Positions 1 to 12,173 are shown, numbered from the stretch's first letter. The stretch: 64,000 nucleotides of DNA from Adineta vaga (GCA_021613535.1 CP075496.1:8990001-9054000); one strand, 5' to 3'. Translations and numbers: made by a program. Notes: generated from the letters alone by a model not told the origin.

Positions 1-108
1 CTTAGTTTTCTTCTATTTCAATCATTCTAGCTCATGTATATTGAATCAACACAGAAAAAGAAAAGGTCACTCGTCTAAAATCATTCTTCGTGATACATTT
101 TTCATTTG

Positions 109-960
109 TTATTTTATTAATCTATTCTTGGTCATCCAATCAACAGCAAAATCCACTAATAGATGTTGTTTTATTAATCGACATTCCGCTAATCCGACTT
201 TACCTAACTTCGTATTTCCATCTATTGAATCAAATGCCTTGCCAACATCAATAAAATCATCAGCACAATAATCATAATCCATCCATTCAATCCATTCACG
301 TTTGTTTGTTTCGGGATTTATTACTGCAGCACCACATGAACACTTCTTCTCAGCATTCTCATTGATTTGAAAACGATATTCTGCTAAATGCAATGAAGTA
401 TTATTTTTATGTTGAACACCTAATAACAATACGTAGCCATTATTTGTACAATCATATAGACGAGCTAATGGAGATTGTTCGCCACAAGCATCATAATGAT
501 GATCTGTGATCAATTGTGCTTTTTCACCAAGAGCAATTACTGAATAGAGAGGATGTTGACTACGTACCACGCCGGGCCAATGACGAAATGTTTCCGAAAC
601 TTTACCCATTCTAAATGTTGGAGTTATATCAGATTGATAACCTGGTATTGATTGACGAACAGTATCGAACCATTCGAGTGGTATAAATGGATTGATTCTA
701 TGTTTGGGGTCTGAATTATCAGCAGTATGAGATGGCATAATAAGAGTTCCATGAGGACCTAATATATCTAATAATACTTGAATAATAGTAACAGCTCCAC
801 CACAAATCCAACCTATTTTTGATAAAGAACAGTGCACTAATAATGTCATGCCATATGTAATACCAAGTTTTTGAAAATCATCTCTTAATCGTTCAGCCGT
901 TAAACATGTACCAAATGTTTCATGTGTTTTAGCAATTAAGTTACGTTCTTTCTCACTCAT
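109..960 (-). CDS. AAC(3)-type aminoglycoside N-acetyltransferase-like protein
   Basis: Single-exon 283-residue protein of the antibiotic N-acetyltransferase (AAC(3)/YokD) family, which moves an acetyl group from acetyl-CoA to the 3-amino group of aminoglycosides in bacteria. Family blocks are seen in order: VHCSLSKIGW with GGA near residues 43-56, GTLIMPSHT near 71-79, TPTFRMGKVSETFR near 113-126, RSQHPLYS near 133-140, GEQSPLARLYD near 159-169 and NTSLHLAEYR near 187-196. Length matches bacterial enzymes, which are usually 260-290 residues. The ATG at 960 opens the frame and the stop is TAA. There is no signal peptide or membrane segment, so it is probably cytosolic. The gene has no intron while most neighbours do, and the family is chiefly bacterial, so horizontal acquisition is likely (inference). 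The natural substrate in an animal is unknown. Confidence 0.9.
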   Translation of the reverse strand: MSEKERNLIAKTHETFGTCLTAERLRDDFQKLGITYGMTLLVHCSLSKIGWICGGAVTIIQVLLDILGPHGTLIMPSHTADNSDPKHRINPFIPLEWFDTVRQSIPGYQSDITPTFRMGKVSETFRHWPGVVRSQHPLYSVIALGEKAQLITDHHYDACGEQSPLARLYDCTNNGYVLLLGVQHKNNTSLHLAEYRFQINENAEKKCSCGAAVINPETNKREWIEWMDYDYCADDFIDVGKAFDSIDGNTKLGKVGLAECRLIKQHLLVDFAVDWMTKNRLIK

Positions 961-2740
961 TTTCTACAAAAAAAAGCAAATATTTGTTATAATACTGGCT
1001 ATGTGTTGTCTCTCTCATAAATAATTGTGTAGACAACTATAAGAAGACAATTTGAAATAGAGCAAGTGATAATGATGAATTACTCATTGTATTTGTGTTC
1101 TATTTTACTTTTGGGCATTAAATATATAACGAAAAGTGCTTCTTATCGTTTATCTTCAACGCGATTTGATGTGTAAGAATAGAAAAAAAACGTGAGAACG
1201 ACTAGCAATGAGGCAGCATTTATCTTTTGTTTTTATCATAGTATAAAAAAACACATTATTTCATCATCGTAATGAACTAATTTGTCAGTTACGGAAATCT
1301 ATGGTGGAATTTTGATGATTTTTGTATATATCAGGCGTTTAAGTTAGAGATGAATAAATAAATTTAGATACTGAAAATAAGTAAATCATACGAAAACTCA
1401 AATACGATGTTAGAAGATAAGCATCTTTCTGTTCGTAATGGATACGTGTAGAAACAATCAGTCATTTGTACCGAACATACGTCAAATTTCTTTTCGGTTA
1501 TGATGAAAAGGAAAAAGGAGAGAAATAAAAATGTTTACCTATATAAGAAACTCAAACAGTTTCCATCCCATATGAGATACGGAGAATTTTCTTAGAACTA
1601 GTTGATATTCCTTGTTACCATCGAAAGTATTAGCACAATTTCAATTTCTTTTCTTTGTTTGCTAATATCTCGATAGATTTCGTTCCGAAGGTGTCTCTTT
1701 ATTTCTCAATTATCATTATATTTCATCTCAAATCGTTTCTTATGAACAACTCAAATCACATATTGCTTACGATATATCAGTATTTTAGTTTCTGTTAACA
1801 ATACTTCGACATTTTCTACATGGAACATAATAATTGGAAAATGGCATTGATTATAAACAACTGAACGAAACAAGAATCTATGCTGATCCTGTGTCGTTAT
1901 CCAATAGTGGCATTTCTTCAATCAACATCCGAATGTTTACATGTTTGGATAGCTCTCGATATGACGATGTTCTTCTCTTTAATCAACTGATGATCGAAGA
2001 ATTAAAGAATTATATTCGAACAAACCATAGAGCATATCTTAATTTATTAACTTAAAAATAAATATTAGAAGTAAAAACTTGGTGTGTATATGTGTATCTT
2101 GTGCTTCGTATATTATTAAAACAGATTAATGATAAAAAGATTTGTTTTGAAGTGATAGAAAAACAAAAAATATCAACATGATTTGTTGATGTATGATAAA
2201 CTTAAGCCAGTTGCCCTCGAAATAGTATCAGAGAGAGAGAGAGAGGTAATATTTAATGATTTTGTATGTCTTCATAAGTTAACGCATTTTCCATGTTCGA
2301 AAATGTTGATATCGTGTTTTGATATTCGTGCAAAATCATTCAGGTTTGTTTATGATATTTCGACCTATATAATATACAATATCAAGTAAATGTGACATTA
2401 AAAATGATGTGACTGATGCTTTCGTTCATCATTTTAAAAATTCAACTATCTCTCGAGATAATCAAAAATAGTCTTCTCACCATTCTTTTTTTCTTGAATA
2501 TAAAGATTCATGTGAATAGATTAACACACGAAACAAGGTGACGAGAGTATATATATAATATTTGCATATTATACTTGCTTAAGAAAAGTATTTACTTAGT
2601 TTATCTAAGAATTAACATTAATCAAAGCTCTTCGGTGCCTATATACATGTTTCCGTTACTTTTGAAAAATGAATGTAAAAAAAGACTTTTTACACAAGGA
2701 TCGAAATTTGTTTTTTTATTTTACTTTTTTAGAAAACAAA
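961..2740. other. Intergenic region, AAC(3) to GH31
   Basis: About 1.8 kb of AT-rich DNA with no supported gene. It holds a short GA microsatellite at about 2231-2245 and one open stretch at 1837-2055 without a recognisable family. The last 12 bases before the GH31 start are preceded by a pyrimidine-rich run ending in AG, which looks like a splice acceptor. Confidence 0.6.
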
Positions 2741-5700
2741 ATGTACGTTCTCATCAAGTTTTCTTTACTTGTTGGGGTAATACTTAATAGTTGTGTTCAT
2801 ATTCAAACTTTATCATTAGCGAAAACCAACAGCGAGATGAACGTACGGCAAAATCAGGATATACCTACTGTTGAAATACCTGATGTAGTTACAACGGATC
2901 CGAAATATCGTATTGATTGTTCTCCAGATAATGATGAATATGTATCGTTTTGTCAACTTAACCTTTCAAAAAATCGAACGTCACATTTAACACCCGAATT
3001 GTGTGCTGCTCGTGGATGTACATGGGATGCAAATGCTAAAGAAGCTATTCCAACATGTTATATCCCGAAAGAAAGGGGTGGCTATGAATTAAAACAAGGA
3101 CCAACTCAAGTTTCTAGTGCTATGACAGTATACACTTTAACACGACACTCTTCACAATCATCACGATTTTCTATGTTCGATCATGATATTGAAAATTTGA
3201 AAGTTCAAGTTAGTACCTCTGGTCCTGATATGATTCGTATGACAATACGTAATGAAAATGCTGAACGATATGAAGTTCCTGTTCCTATTCAATGGTTACC
3301 ATCAACTTCACCAACTTCAGCTCCAGCTAAAATAAAATTTCAAATGACAAAAACGATCAATAACCAAATAGGATTACGAATTCTTCGTACAGATGATACT
3401 CAATCTCTCCTGTTCGATACAACATTCTTTGCTAATGGTTTTATCTACGATGACAAATTTCTTCAAATCATAACAACAATTCCATCAAGAAATGTTTATG
3501 GTAAGTTTTCTTATAGATTGACGAATGCATCGTTTATATTTTATTGTTATTGTAGGTTTCGGTGAAAATACTCATACATCTTTTCGACATATCTTGAAAG
3601 GTTCACAACGTTATGGAATCTTTGCTCGTGATCAATGGCCAACAGGCGAAAATGAAAACTTATATGGTACTCATCCATTCTATATGGTGATTGAACCTAA
3701 TGGGCAAGCTTTTGGTGTCTTAATCTTCAATTCAAATGCACAAGATTATAAACTTGATGAATTTGATAATGATCAAGCAATGCTTACTTATCGAACAATT
3801 GGTGGTGTTTTTGATATATTTGTGTTTGGAGGATCGACACCCGAACAAGTTATTCGACAATATCAAACAGTAATTGGTAAACCGTATTTTCCTCCGTACT
3901 GGGCATTTGGATTTCAACTTTGTCGTTATGGTTATAATACACTCGATAATATGAAAGCAGCTATGTATCGAACACTCAATGCTAGTATTCCTATTGATGT
4001 TCAGTATGTATAGACTTATATAGATGAATGAATATGATATTTCTTTCCTTCTACTTTTAGTTACGGTGATATAGATTATTTTCATAACCAACTTGATTTT
4101 ACTTGGAATCCAGTTGATTTTAAAGGTATACCAGAATATGTCGATTGGTTACATGCAAATGGCATGAAATTTATTACCATGCTTGATCCAGCTATTGATT
4201 CCGAAGCACCAAATTATTCACCATACACAGAAGGACAAAAAGCTGATGTGTGGATCAAATGGCCTGAACGTCGAAATTTACAATTCAATGAAACAGGCAA
4301 TCGTAATCTTCTTGGATTTGTATGGCCTAATGGTAAGTTAATATCAATTATTTATTGCGTGAATAGAACTTATACTAATTGATTTCAGGTAAAACAGCAT
4401 TTCCTGATTATTTCTATCCGCCAACTATCGATTGGTGGAGAACACACATTCTTGACTATCATAAAAAGTTAAAATTCGATGGTATTTGGATCGATATGAA
4501 GTATGATAAGAAGTTTATTTGCATAATCTATTCTTAAGTGTTTCATAGTGAACCAGCTAATTTTGATACGAATAGAGATAAACCATGGAATTGGCAACGT
4601 CCTGAACCGTGGAATCTTGTTTGTCCAACTGAAGATGAAATTCTAGAAAATCCACCATATAAAACAGCTATTTGTGGTGATTATATTTCGGATAAAACTG
4701 TCTGTATGATTGCTGAACAAAGAGCTGCTGGAGGAAAAGTTTATAATCATTATGATGTTCATAATCTATATGGTTGGTCAGAAACAGTAGCAACATTACC
4801 AATTGCACGTGCTCTCGATAATAAACGATCAGTTGTTATAAGTCGATCAACATTTCCTACTTCAGGTTCAATTAGTGGCCATTGGTTAGGTGATAATACT
4901 GCTGATTGGAAACATTTAAAATACAATATTATTGGCATGTTAGAATTTAATTTGTTTGGTATTCCATATAACGGTGCTGATATTTGTGGTTTCTTTGCAG
5001 ATAGAACAGAACAAATGTGTCAACGATGGATGCAATTAGGTTAGAATTCCTATTTTTCTATACAAACATATAGAAACTATTGATTATGACCATCGTTTTG
5101 TTTTCTTTCTTTTTATTTCAGGTGCATTCAATCCTTTCTTTCGAAATCACAATGGTTACAAGTAAGTAAACAGAAGAAAAGACTAATTTATCCGTACATT
5201 GATCGCATGAACTTTATACTCAAGGAGTTTATTAAAATATCATCACTGATTAGTTTTCTTTAGATATGGACTACATGGTGATCCATTTCTTGATCAAGAT
5301 CCTGCTGCCTTTCCAGAACTTGTTGTAACATCAAATCGTCGAGCAGTTGAATTACGATACACACTTATTCCATATTTATATACCTTATTTCATCGAGTAC
5401 ATGTTTCTGGTGGTACTGTCGTACGTTCGATGGCCCATGTATTTCCTACTACACCCGAATGTTGGTCACTTGATGAACAATTCTTATGGGATTCATCATT
5501 ACTCATAGCGCCAGTTATCTACGAAAATCATCTGAATAAATCTTTATATCTTCCTCCCAGTGAACGATGGTATGATTTTTATTCTGGTGAAGAAATAAAA
5601 ATACTTGGTAATATTACAGTTCCAGCACCGCTTGATTTTATTCCTTTATATTTACGTGGTGGTGCTATTATACCACAACAACAATCAGCAATGAATACGG

Positions 5701-6077
5701 TAGAATCACGTCGAAAACCTCTCTTTCTTACTGTAGCATTGAACTATGATCAGTATGCAGAAGGAAATCTATTTTGGGATGATGGAGAATCTATTGATAC
5801 ATATGAAAAATCGATTTATAATGATTTTGTTTTCACTTATAAATCACAACGTTTAACTCTTGAACCATGGACATATAAATACCCACAAATGGGTAATCAT
5901 ATCAAATTAGAAGATATCAAAATCTATGGAATGACTAAAGCACCAACTAAAATTCTATGGGGAAGACAAGAATTAACAGCAACAACTCAATGGACATTTG
6001 ATAATACAAAACTTGTTTTGTCTATGACTAAATTAGCATTGAATGTCGCTGAATCACATACATTCATTTTTCTTTAA
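2741..6077 (+). CDS. GH31 alpha-glucosidase with N-terminal trefoil (P-type) domain
   Basis: Secreted glycoside hydrolase family 31 enzyme of the maltase/acid alpha-glucosidase type, which releases glucose from alpha-glucosides. Seven exons: 2741-3500, 3556-4003, 4061-4332, 4389-4500, 4549-5039, 5122-5161 and 5264-6077. They join to 979 codons in frame. A hydrophobic signal peptide covers residues 1-24 and a cysteine-rich trefoil domain about 59-108 (CAARGCTWD). The catalytic nucleophile is the Asp of WIDMNEPANF (about residue 529, split by intron 4) and the acid/base Asp lies in HWLGDNTADW (about 646). DQDPAAF and a beta-sandwich C-terminal region follow. I chose the ATG at 2741 over an in-frame one at 2669 because it starts the signal peptide and because a TTTTTTAG acceptor lies between the two. 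Length (978 residues) is close to lysosomal/intestinal GH31 units. AATAAA follows at 6115-6120. Confidence 0.93.
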
Positions 6078-6735
6078 GTTCATTATATTTAGACTTATTA
6101 ATCTTTGACAGTGAAATAAAATGAAAGTAAAGTTTCTCTTATTCATGATTATAAAATTGGTTAGAAGAAAAATATGCTAATTGTTGTAACGTTTATAAAA
6201 TTCTATTGAAACTTGACCTATTTTCAGATCTCTCATAGATGAATACGTTCTTTTTTCCATTACTCTTTACAAAACGACAAAAAAGACATGCATAGTTACA
6301 ATTAATTAAATTGATTGTTGACACATTATTTCTGTACTGTGATACGCATGTAAAAAAAATCAAACCAGAAAAGGAAGACAATGTTTCGGTAATAAAAATC
6401 AGTGCTAACATATATTCAACAGTCCAACGACGTGAAGGTAATAGTTAAATGTATTATTTTAGAAGTATTTACATGCAAAGATATACTGTACTTTCGTTTG
6501 TATTCATTAGAAATGATAAGACTTCTTTCTATTATTTGAAAATTTATACTATTTTTCGCTTCATAATAAGAGAAAAAAAGAAATTTTCTTTCTGTTTTTC
6601 TTTGTGTAAATATAAGATTTTAAAATGATCGACGTCACTGGCATACGTTCCTTTTTTCCCTATAACACGGGAAAATTTCTGCTACATACAAAGACATATT
6701 TTTTTCAATCACACTTCCAAATTTTAATTATACAT
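6078..6735. other. Intergenic region upstream of MITE
   Basis: About 660 bases of AT-rich DNA after the GH31 gene. Apart from its polyadenylation signal I see no gene or RNA here. Confidence 0.5.
6115..6120 (+). terminator. Polyadenylation signal of the GH31 gene
   Basis: AATAAA lies 38 bases after the TAA stop of the GH31 glucosidase, at a usual distance for a eukaryotic cleavage signal. Confidence 0.55.
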
Positions 6736-6754
6736 CAGTGATGGGATCGGTTCG
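6736..6754 (+). repeat. Left terminal inverted repeat of MITE
   Basis: 19-base end that begins CAGTGATGGG. Its reverse complement matches 7353-7371 with one mismatch. Confidence 0.75.
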
Positions 6755-7352
6755 TGTTTTTGCAAAATCAAACCGCACCGAATGACTTTTTTTAATTACC
6801 GAACCGAAGTATGTTGCTTGTTCGAAATACTAGAAGTTTCTTTTCTAACTTTCGACTAAGAGACCCATATCAAAAACATCCGTGTTTTTAAGTCTTTTTG
6901 AACGCTTTTTTCGACACCTTTTGCATCTTTTTTATAGCCAAGTTTGAAAAATAATTTAGGCCCATAATCTCCGAGAGAAAGTTTGAACGGAACTGAAAAC
7001 TTGGATATTTAAATTATTTAAAACTCATAGAACACATTAGCAATTACCTTCAAAAATTTTCAGCGATGGTAACATTAGAGACCTTCATGAACTTCTAATA
7101 TGGAAGACGATTACAAAATTCTATGCGGTAAAGAATTATAACTGATCCTTTGAAAAATGATTCGACTGTTGATTTCCGTATCGATAGTGATAAATCAAAA
7201 ATTAACTCCACCTAGGTAACTAATTCGACCGCCAAATAATTTAAATTTTGTTTGAAAATTTTACAATAAGAGAAATCTTTATAAAGAAGCAAACAGAAAA
7301 TAATAACAATTACATATTTCAATTCTCAAATGTGTTCACTTCGGTTTCAAAC

Positions 7353-7371
7353 CGAACCGATCTCATCACTG
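7353..7371 (-). repeat. Right terminal inverted repeat of MITE
   Basis: 19-base end that closes with ATCACTG. It is the inverted partner of 6736-6754, with one mismatch. Confidence 0.75.
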
Positions 7372-7439
7372 TTAGACACCTCAAGTGATTATAACTTATT
7401 ATTAATAGATAAAAATCTTTATTTTCTTTGTTTAGAGAC

Positions 7440-9011
7440 ATGGTTCGATATATCATACATATGTTTCATTCTTATACAAAAAGAACTTTCTCCAGATATT
7501 ATAGCTTTTCACTGTTTACAATTATTTCTTTTCTCTTTTTTCTCTGGATTATTTTTCATACTGTTCTAATAACATACCGTACGATTACTGTCAAAGAAAT
7601 ACTACAACAATACACAGTTGATATTTCATCATCGTCTGAAAGTAATTCATTATCGTCGAAAAAATTGAAATCCGATAAACGAGGATATATTGCTCTTTTA
7701 TACAGTGGTACTGCAAGAAGTTTTAGTGCTAATTTTGAAAGTCATATTGTTAATTTAATGGCTGGTTGTCCATATACTATTCATCTGTTTTTCCATACAT
7801 ATATAAATGAAAATCATTTTCAACAACAGATTAATGATACTGAATATGCAAATTATCGCTCCGTCAATTCAACTCTTGCTTATTTTGAAGGTTATATAAA
7901 TTTAGATAATGAACATGTTTTATTTCGTGATGCTGTGAAAGCTAATGTATTTGAGTATGTTCTGCCGGAAACTTTACGTCAGATATATAAAGATACATAT
8001 GATATTTCGATTAAACGTTTTACTGGTCATCCACCGATTCCTGGTATTTATTATATGTGGCATAGTCAACGTCGTAGCGAAGAATTACGTCAGAAATATA
8101 TGGATGAAACAGAAATTGTCTATAAATGGACATTTCGAATGCGTCATGATGGTGTCTACTATACAAACTGGTGGCAACGGGCTTTTGACGTAACCATTTA
8201 TAATTCATCGAACTCAATACATCAAAATATAAGTCATGATGTAGCTAAAGATTGGGGTATTTATCGCACTCGACTCTATGACATGATATATGAGCCGAGA
8301 ATACAAATGAATAATACATTTTATATCCCTTTTGGATGGGCTAATGGTGGTTATAATGATCAATTCGCAGTGATGTCTTCGATAAATGCCCATCATTATT
8401 TTATGCGTATATTGCGTGTTGATCGGATGTTACGTGAAGCTATTGTTCATCCTGAAACATCGATTAGTTTAATTGCTCGATGGAATAATATAGATGTGGA
8501 TAATATTAGTGCAACTATATGCTATGATATTGTACGTATACCAACGCATAATTCACTCTTTACGAATGGTACACATCAAAACAATCGATCGTGCAGTTAC
8601 AAAGGAAGTGGACAAGCTGATTGCCGAAGTTTATGCCCTAAGTTAGAAAAGATTAACAAAATATTACGAGACAATTTTATTCATGATACATCTTATTTAG
8701 AGCAAAAGAAAACTCTGAATGACGTGCAAATTCAAAGTTTATTGCTTCAACATCTTTCACGTATAAACGATCGAACTATTTCAATTGATATTCGATCTTC
8801 ATCGTTTTACTATTTCTATCGATATATTAAAGCTAAGAATATCAATGATCCTTGTTTACCTGATACATGGTCAAAAGATCAAGGTAATAATTATGAAGAA
8901 TACAAATTACCATTTATTTTGCGATCGTCTGATTCAAAAATCATTATTCAATACAATAAATTATTAACATGTGGCACATCCGTAACTAATAAATCTCAAG
9001 AAATACTCTGA
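7440..9011 (+). CDS. Type II membrane protein, possible Golgi glycosyltransferase
   Basis: Single-exon protein of 523 residues from the first ATG at 7440. A pyrimidine tract ending in TTTAG sits 5 bases before that ATG, so a spliced 5' leader is likely. The layout is a short basic cytoplasmic tail, one hydrophobic segment near residues 24-45, a serine-rich stem, then a long luminal domain opening with YIALLYSGTARSF. That opening and the type II layout resemble Golgi glycosyltransferase-like proteins of unknown specificity. Several N-x-S/T sites fit a luminal location. Five cysteines in the last third could pair. I do not recognise a catalytic DxD motif with certainty, so the enzymatic call is inference. 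A polyadenylation signal is at 9091-9096. The MITE lies immediately upstream. Confidence 0.75.
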   Translation: MVRYIIHMFHSYTKRTFSRYYSFSLFTIISFLFFLWIIFHTVLITYRTITVKEILQQYTVDISSSSESNSLSSKKLKSDKRGYIALLYSGTARSFSANFESHIVNLMAGCPYTIHLFFHTYINENHFQQQINDTEYANYRSVNSTLAYFEGYINLDNEHVLFRDAVKANVFEYVLPETLRQIYKDTYDISIKRFTGHPPIPGIYYMWHSQRRSEELRQKYMDETEIVYKWTFRMRHDGVYYTNWWQRAFDVTIYNSSNSIHQNISHDVAKDWGIYRTRLYDMIYEPRIQMNNTFYIPFGWANGGYNDQFAVMSSINAHHYFMRILRVDRMLREAIVHPETSISLIARWNNIDVDNISATICYDIVRIPTHNSLFTNGTHQNNRSCSYKGSGQADCRSLCPKLEKINKILRDNFIHDTSYLEQKKTLNDVQIQSLLLQHLSRINDRTISIDIRSSSFYYFYRYIKAKNINDPCLPDTWSKDQGNNYEEYKLPFILRSSDSKIIIQYNKLLTCGTSVTNKSQEIL

Positions 9012-9090
9012 TCAAATAGCTTTTGCAGCAATTAAATTATATGTTTTAAGATCTTTTCTCGCTGTCAATATTCGAAATCTGTGTTCAGAA

Positions 9091-9096
9091 AATAAA
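9091..9096 (+). terminator. Polyadenylation signal
   Basis: AATAAA, 79 bases after the TGA stop of the type II membrane protein gene that ends at 9011. Confidence 0.5.
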
Positions 9097-9165
9097 ACAT
9101 GTCTATATATTAATTACAATTATCGAAATAATAAACAAAAAAGATTGATTCAATCTCGATAAACA

Positions 9166-10516
9166 TTAATGAATCACATCGAGTATCACACATTGTTGGT
9201 TGTCATTGATAGACGAGTCTGTAAATGGAGGAGAACTATTCAATAATTGTTCAGTAGTAAAAATGATTTCATGTCCTTTTCGCGCACCAATATCAGATCC
9301 ATAACGATGCTCAAGTTCTACACGAAAATTTTCTACAAGTGGTAATGATGGAAACATTAGTGATTGATGATAAATTTCCAGAATTCCATATGAAAATGCT
9401 TTTTCTTGCATACATCTACGTTCATTTCGTGTCAGATTATCGATCGTCGCCAAAATCTGAGTCCACCTTCTGAGCAATCTACGATCGGTCCACTCATGAA
9501 AAGCACCGTCTGGTGTACAGAACTTTGGAGCTAATCGATCAATGAATCGACAAAGAAACAGGTTTGTAACAGCTCGAATGTAATGATTCGCATCTAAATG
9601 AATGAATGAACAAATGTTTAAGATTACATGAATAAAAAGAAGATAACAGACATACGTGCAAGATATTGTTCAAATTGTTGTAATCCAGATTTTTCCGGTT
9701 TGATATAAATACGATCACCATGATAATGACGAGTTGTATTAATAGATCGATTTATTAATTTACCAAATAGAATATGAGAAAATTCATTTGGCATACATCG
9801 ATGCATAATATCCATGCCACTAGAAAATGATATGTAATTATATTTAAAATAAATGCTTCGAAATTCTTACTAAGCCGGATAGAGATGCCATCGATCATAT
9901 TTATTACCACGTTCATGAAAATGTGATGATTCATCACCCCGTAAATAGATAAATGGTCTTTGCAAAGAATTTTTCCGACGTAATAACATATTGACTAGAG
10001 ATTTAATTCCATTAAGGGTAAAATAAACAGGACGACGAATAAAACCGGAATGATGTTCATCACTATGTGGTTGAGTGGTTTTTGCTAACATTAATCGAGT
10101 AAAAAAGCGTTCAGTTGAATCGTATAAGACAAACATTCCTGCATGAAATAATTCGAATTATAGAAGGGAAAAAAAGAAATGTCCGTACTGAAATTACCTG
10201 ATAAGAATTGAACCGGTTTACCATTATGATTAGCTTCTTGAAAGAAGAAATGCATAAGTGAGCAAATAGTATGCTCATTAATATCATTAAAAGAATTATT
10301 ATCATGAATTAGATCATAAAAAAAGAGTCGACCTAAGTTAGCTTGTGTCATGTTATATGTGACAGTTGGATGGGAGAGATGATTGGCAGAAGAAACATTC
10401 ATTACATTGGTTTTCATCATTCGACGATATATCCAGATCGAGAATAGAACAATACAACATTGTATAAGCAGTCGTGACGAGAATTTATTTACTTTTATTT
10501 TGTTTAATATTCGCAT
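9166..10516 (-). CDS. Uncharacterised type II membrane protein, four exons
   Basis: Four exons on the minus strand, 10198-10516, 9871-10138, 9656-9819 and 9166-9593, join to 393 codons with GT-AG introns of 51-62 bp and matching phases. The 392-residue product has a basic N-terminus, one hydrophobic segment near residues 14-31 and a luminal domain with N-glycosylation sites (NVS, NMT, NNS). This is the topology of Golgi resident enzymes. The body has conserved-looking stretches such as YLRGDESSHFHERG and GDRIYIKP, but I cannot assign it to a named family. It stands tail to tail with the type II protein gene at 7440-9011, only 154 bp away, so the two 3' ends are close. Function is unknown; a role in glycan modification is a guess from topology only. 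Confidence 0.8.
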
Positions 10517-11127
10517 GATAAATATGTTGAGCTAAAAGAAAGAAAAAAGAATCAATTTAAAGACAAATCTTAACACGTAGACATTTCAATGTGTTCTTCT
10601 ACGTGTACAATTAAACAGAAATGACTCATTGAAAAAATGAAGATAAATCTATTTCATTATTTATCCTTTGAACTCTAGAAAATGGACTATGATGTAAAAG
10701 AATCAGTTCTCATGTCATATGATACTGTAGTATAGTCAGCAGTCAATGACAGACATTGAGAAGGTCAAAATCAAATATTTGCTGTACACGAAGACATGTG
10801 AAGTTTGATATTTTTATTGTGAAGAACGAAAAGAAAAAAAATTCTATTGCGTAATTTCATTCTTTCCTCCTCTGGAAGAGAAGAACGAAAGAAAAAGATG
10901 GCGATGGTAAATATAACATTTAATTTATTTCTATTTTAAAACTATGAATCATTGTACATCACGTAAAAAGAGAGCTTAAAATGATTAAAACATCTAATTC
11001 TCTCTGTTAAAAGAATAAAATAGTTAAATCAAATTCAATGTTGAATAAAATCAATCATATCATGATCATGCAATATAGTCTTAAAAATTAGAAGTTCTTT
11101 GATCAGTGAATTTTTCGTGAATGAAAT
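10517..11127. other. Intergenic region
   Basis: About 600 bases between two minus-strand genes. It would hold the promoter of the type II protein gene and the 3' end of the GPCR gene. No gene or repeat seen. Confidence 0.5.
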
Positions 11128-12173
11128 TTATATACTGAGTGGTGCTATGTGATTTGCTCCAATAAGTCGTTTACGATCTCGAGTCAGATAGATACCAAAA
11201 AGTACATGTCCCAATTGCCGACGAAATCGATTTGATGCACAACAATAGACATAGAATGGTGTCTAAATATATGAAAAATGGATATAAATATAAGTAAAAA
11301 AAACTTTTCAGTCATAATACTCACGGCAAAACTCATATAGAGCAAACATACAGTTACTGAAATCATAAGTCGAATCTCTGCTGCAGTCTCTTCATTACTG
11401 GCCAGATCCGGTGATAATTGAAGAAGATAAGCAATGATATATGGTACATTTGTGATAAGCATAGCCACAGCTTGTAAGAGAACCATGACTGTCAATTGTT
11501 GATCTAATGCGCGTCGAATTACAGGTAAAGCACGATGTCCCATTTGTTTCACATTTCGAAAGGCTAATATTCCAAAAATACATGTTACACAAATAGGCAG
11601 AAGTTTTCCAAATGCAAAACGATTGATATAATTATTAAATTGGCTATAAGGTATATTCGTAATGATACATACCGGTTTTCGTGTTGTAGCCGATACGATG
11701 TAATCATTATAAATTAAAGCTGGAATATTATAACCAATCCAAATGAAGAAAGCTACTATCGTCAAACGATGAGCTATTTTGATACTAGGCCATCGTTGCC
11801 AACGTGGAGAAGCACTTGTAGCTAAATATTGATCAATAACTGCTAGACATAAACAACTTGATGATGTCATTGCGCTAACATGATAGAGATAAAATCGAAA
11901 TTTACAATAGAATGCTGATGTTAGCGACCAATCAATACCATATCCATTTGTCATAATACGACTGAGTAGACCGGACAATAATTGGCAAATATTAACCATA
12001 GACATCATTGTTAAATAAAAAGCACATGAACTTTGACGAAATGTTTGCAAATTAAGAAATATGATAATATTGAGAGATTCACCAAGACAACCTGCTATCA
12101 TAATAGATATACCCCAATAGATAGTTATTTGTTGTCCAATAAAATCGAGTGATAATATATATGATGATGGCAT
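11128..12173 (-). CDS. Rhodopsin-like G-protein-coupled receptor (GPCR 1)
   Basis: Two exons, 11325-12173 and 11128-11262, separated by a 62-bp phase-0 intron, give a 327-residue seven-pass receptor. TM1 carries GESLNIIIF in place of the usual GN, an ECL1 cysteine is present (FYCKFRF), and the end of TM3 reads AVIDQYLA, so the DRY motif is D-Q-Y. ICL3 holds RRALDQQLT and TM7 reads SFATPFYVYCCAS across the splice, where NPxxY would be expected. The intron position before TM7 is shared with GPCR 2 of this window, which supports common descent. The first ATG is at 12173; a TTG six bases upstream is not used. It is probably a plasma-membrane receptor for a peptide or small ligand; ligand and G protein are unknown. 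Confidence 0.88.

Larger units (their letters stand above)
6736..7371. mobile_element. Non-autonomous hAT-like MITE with terminal inverted repeats
   Basis: A 636-bp non-coding element bounded by inverted repeats. The left end at 6736-6754 starts CAGTGATGGG and the right end at 7353-7371 ends ATCACTG; 18 of 19 bases match when one is reverse-complemented. The flanks TTATACAT (6728-6735) and TTAGACAC (7372-7379) agree at 6 of 8 positions, as expected for an aged 8-bp target duplication. CAGTG termini plus 8-bp duplications are typical of hAT elements. Further short CCGAAC/GGTTCG repeats lie just inside both ends. There is no transposase frame. The right end lies 68 bp before the start codon of the next gene, so the element forms most of that gene's proximal upstream region. 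Confidence 0.72.

Noticed and set aside
1837-2055. Open 72-codon stretch on the plus strand
   Set aside because: It has no ATG at its start and no recognisable family. Frames of this length arise by chance several times in 64 kb of such AT-rich DNA.
2669-2740. Upstream in-frame ATG as start of the GH31 protein
   Set aside because: It would hide the signal peptide behind 24 polar and aromatic residues, and an acceptor-like site lies between it and the better ATG at 2741.
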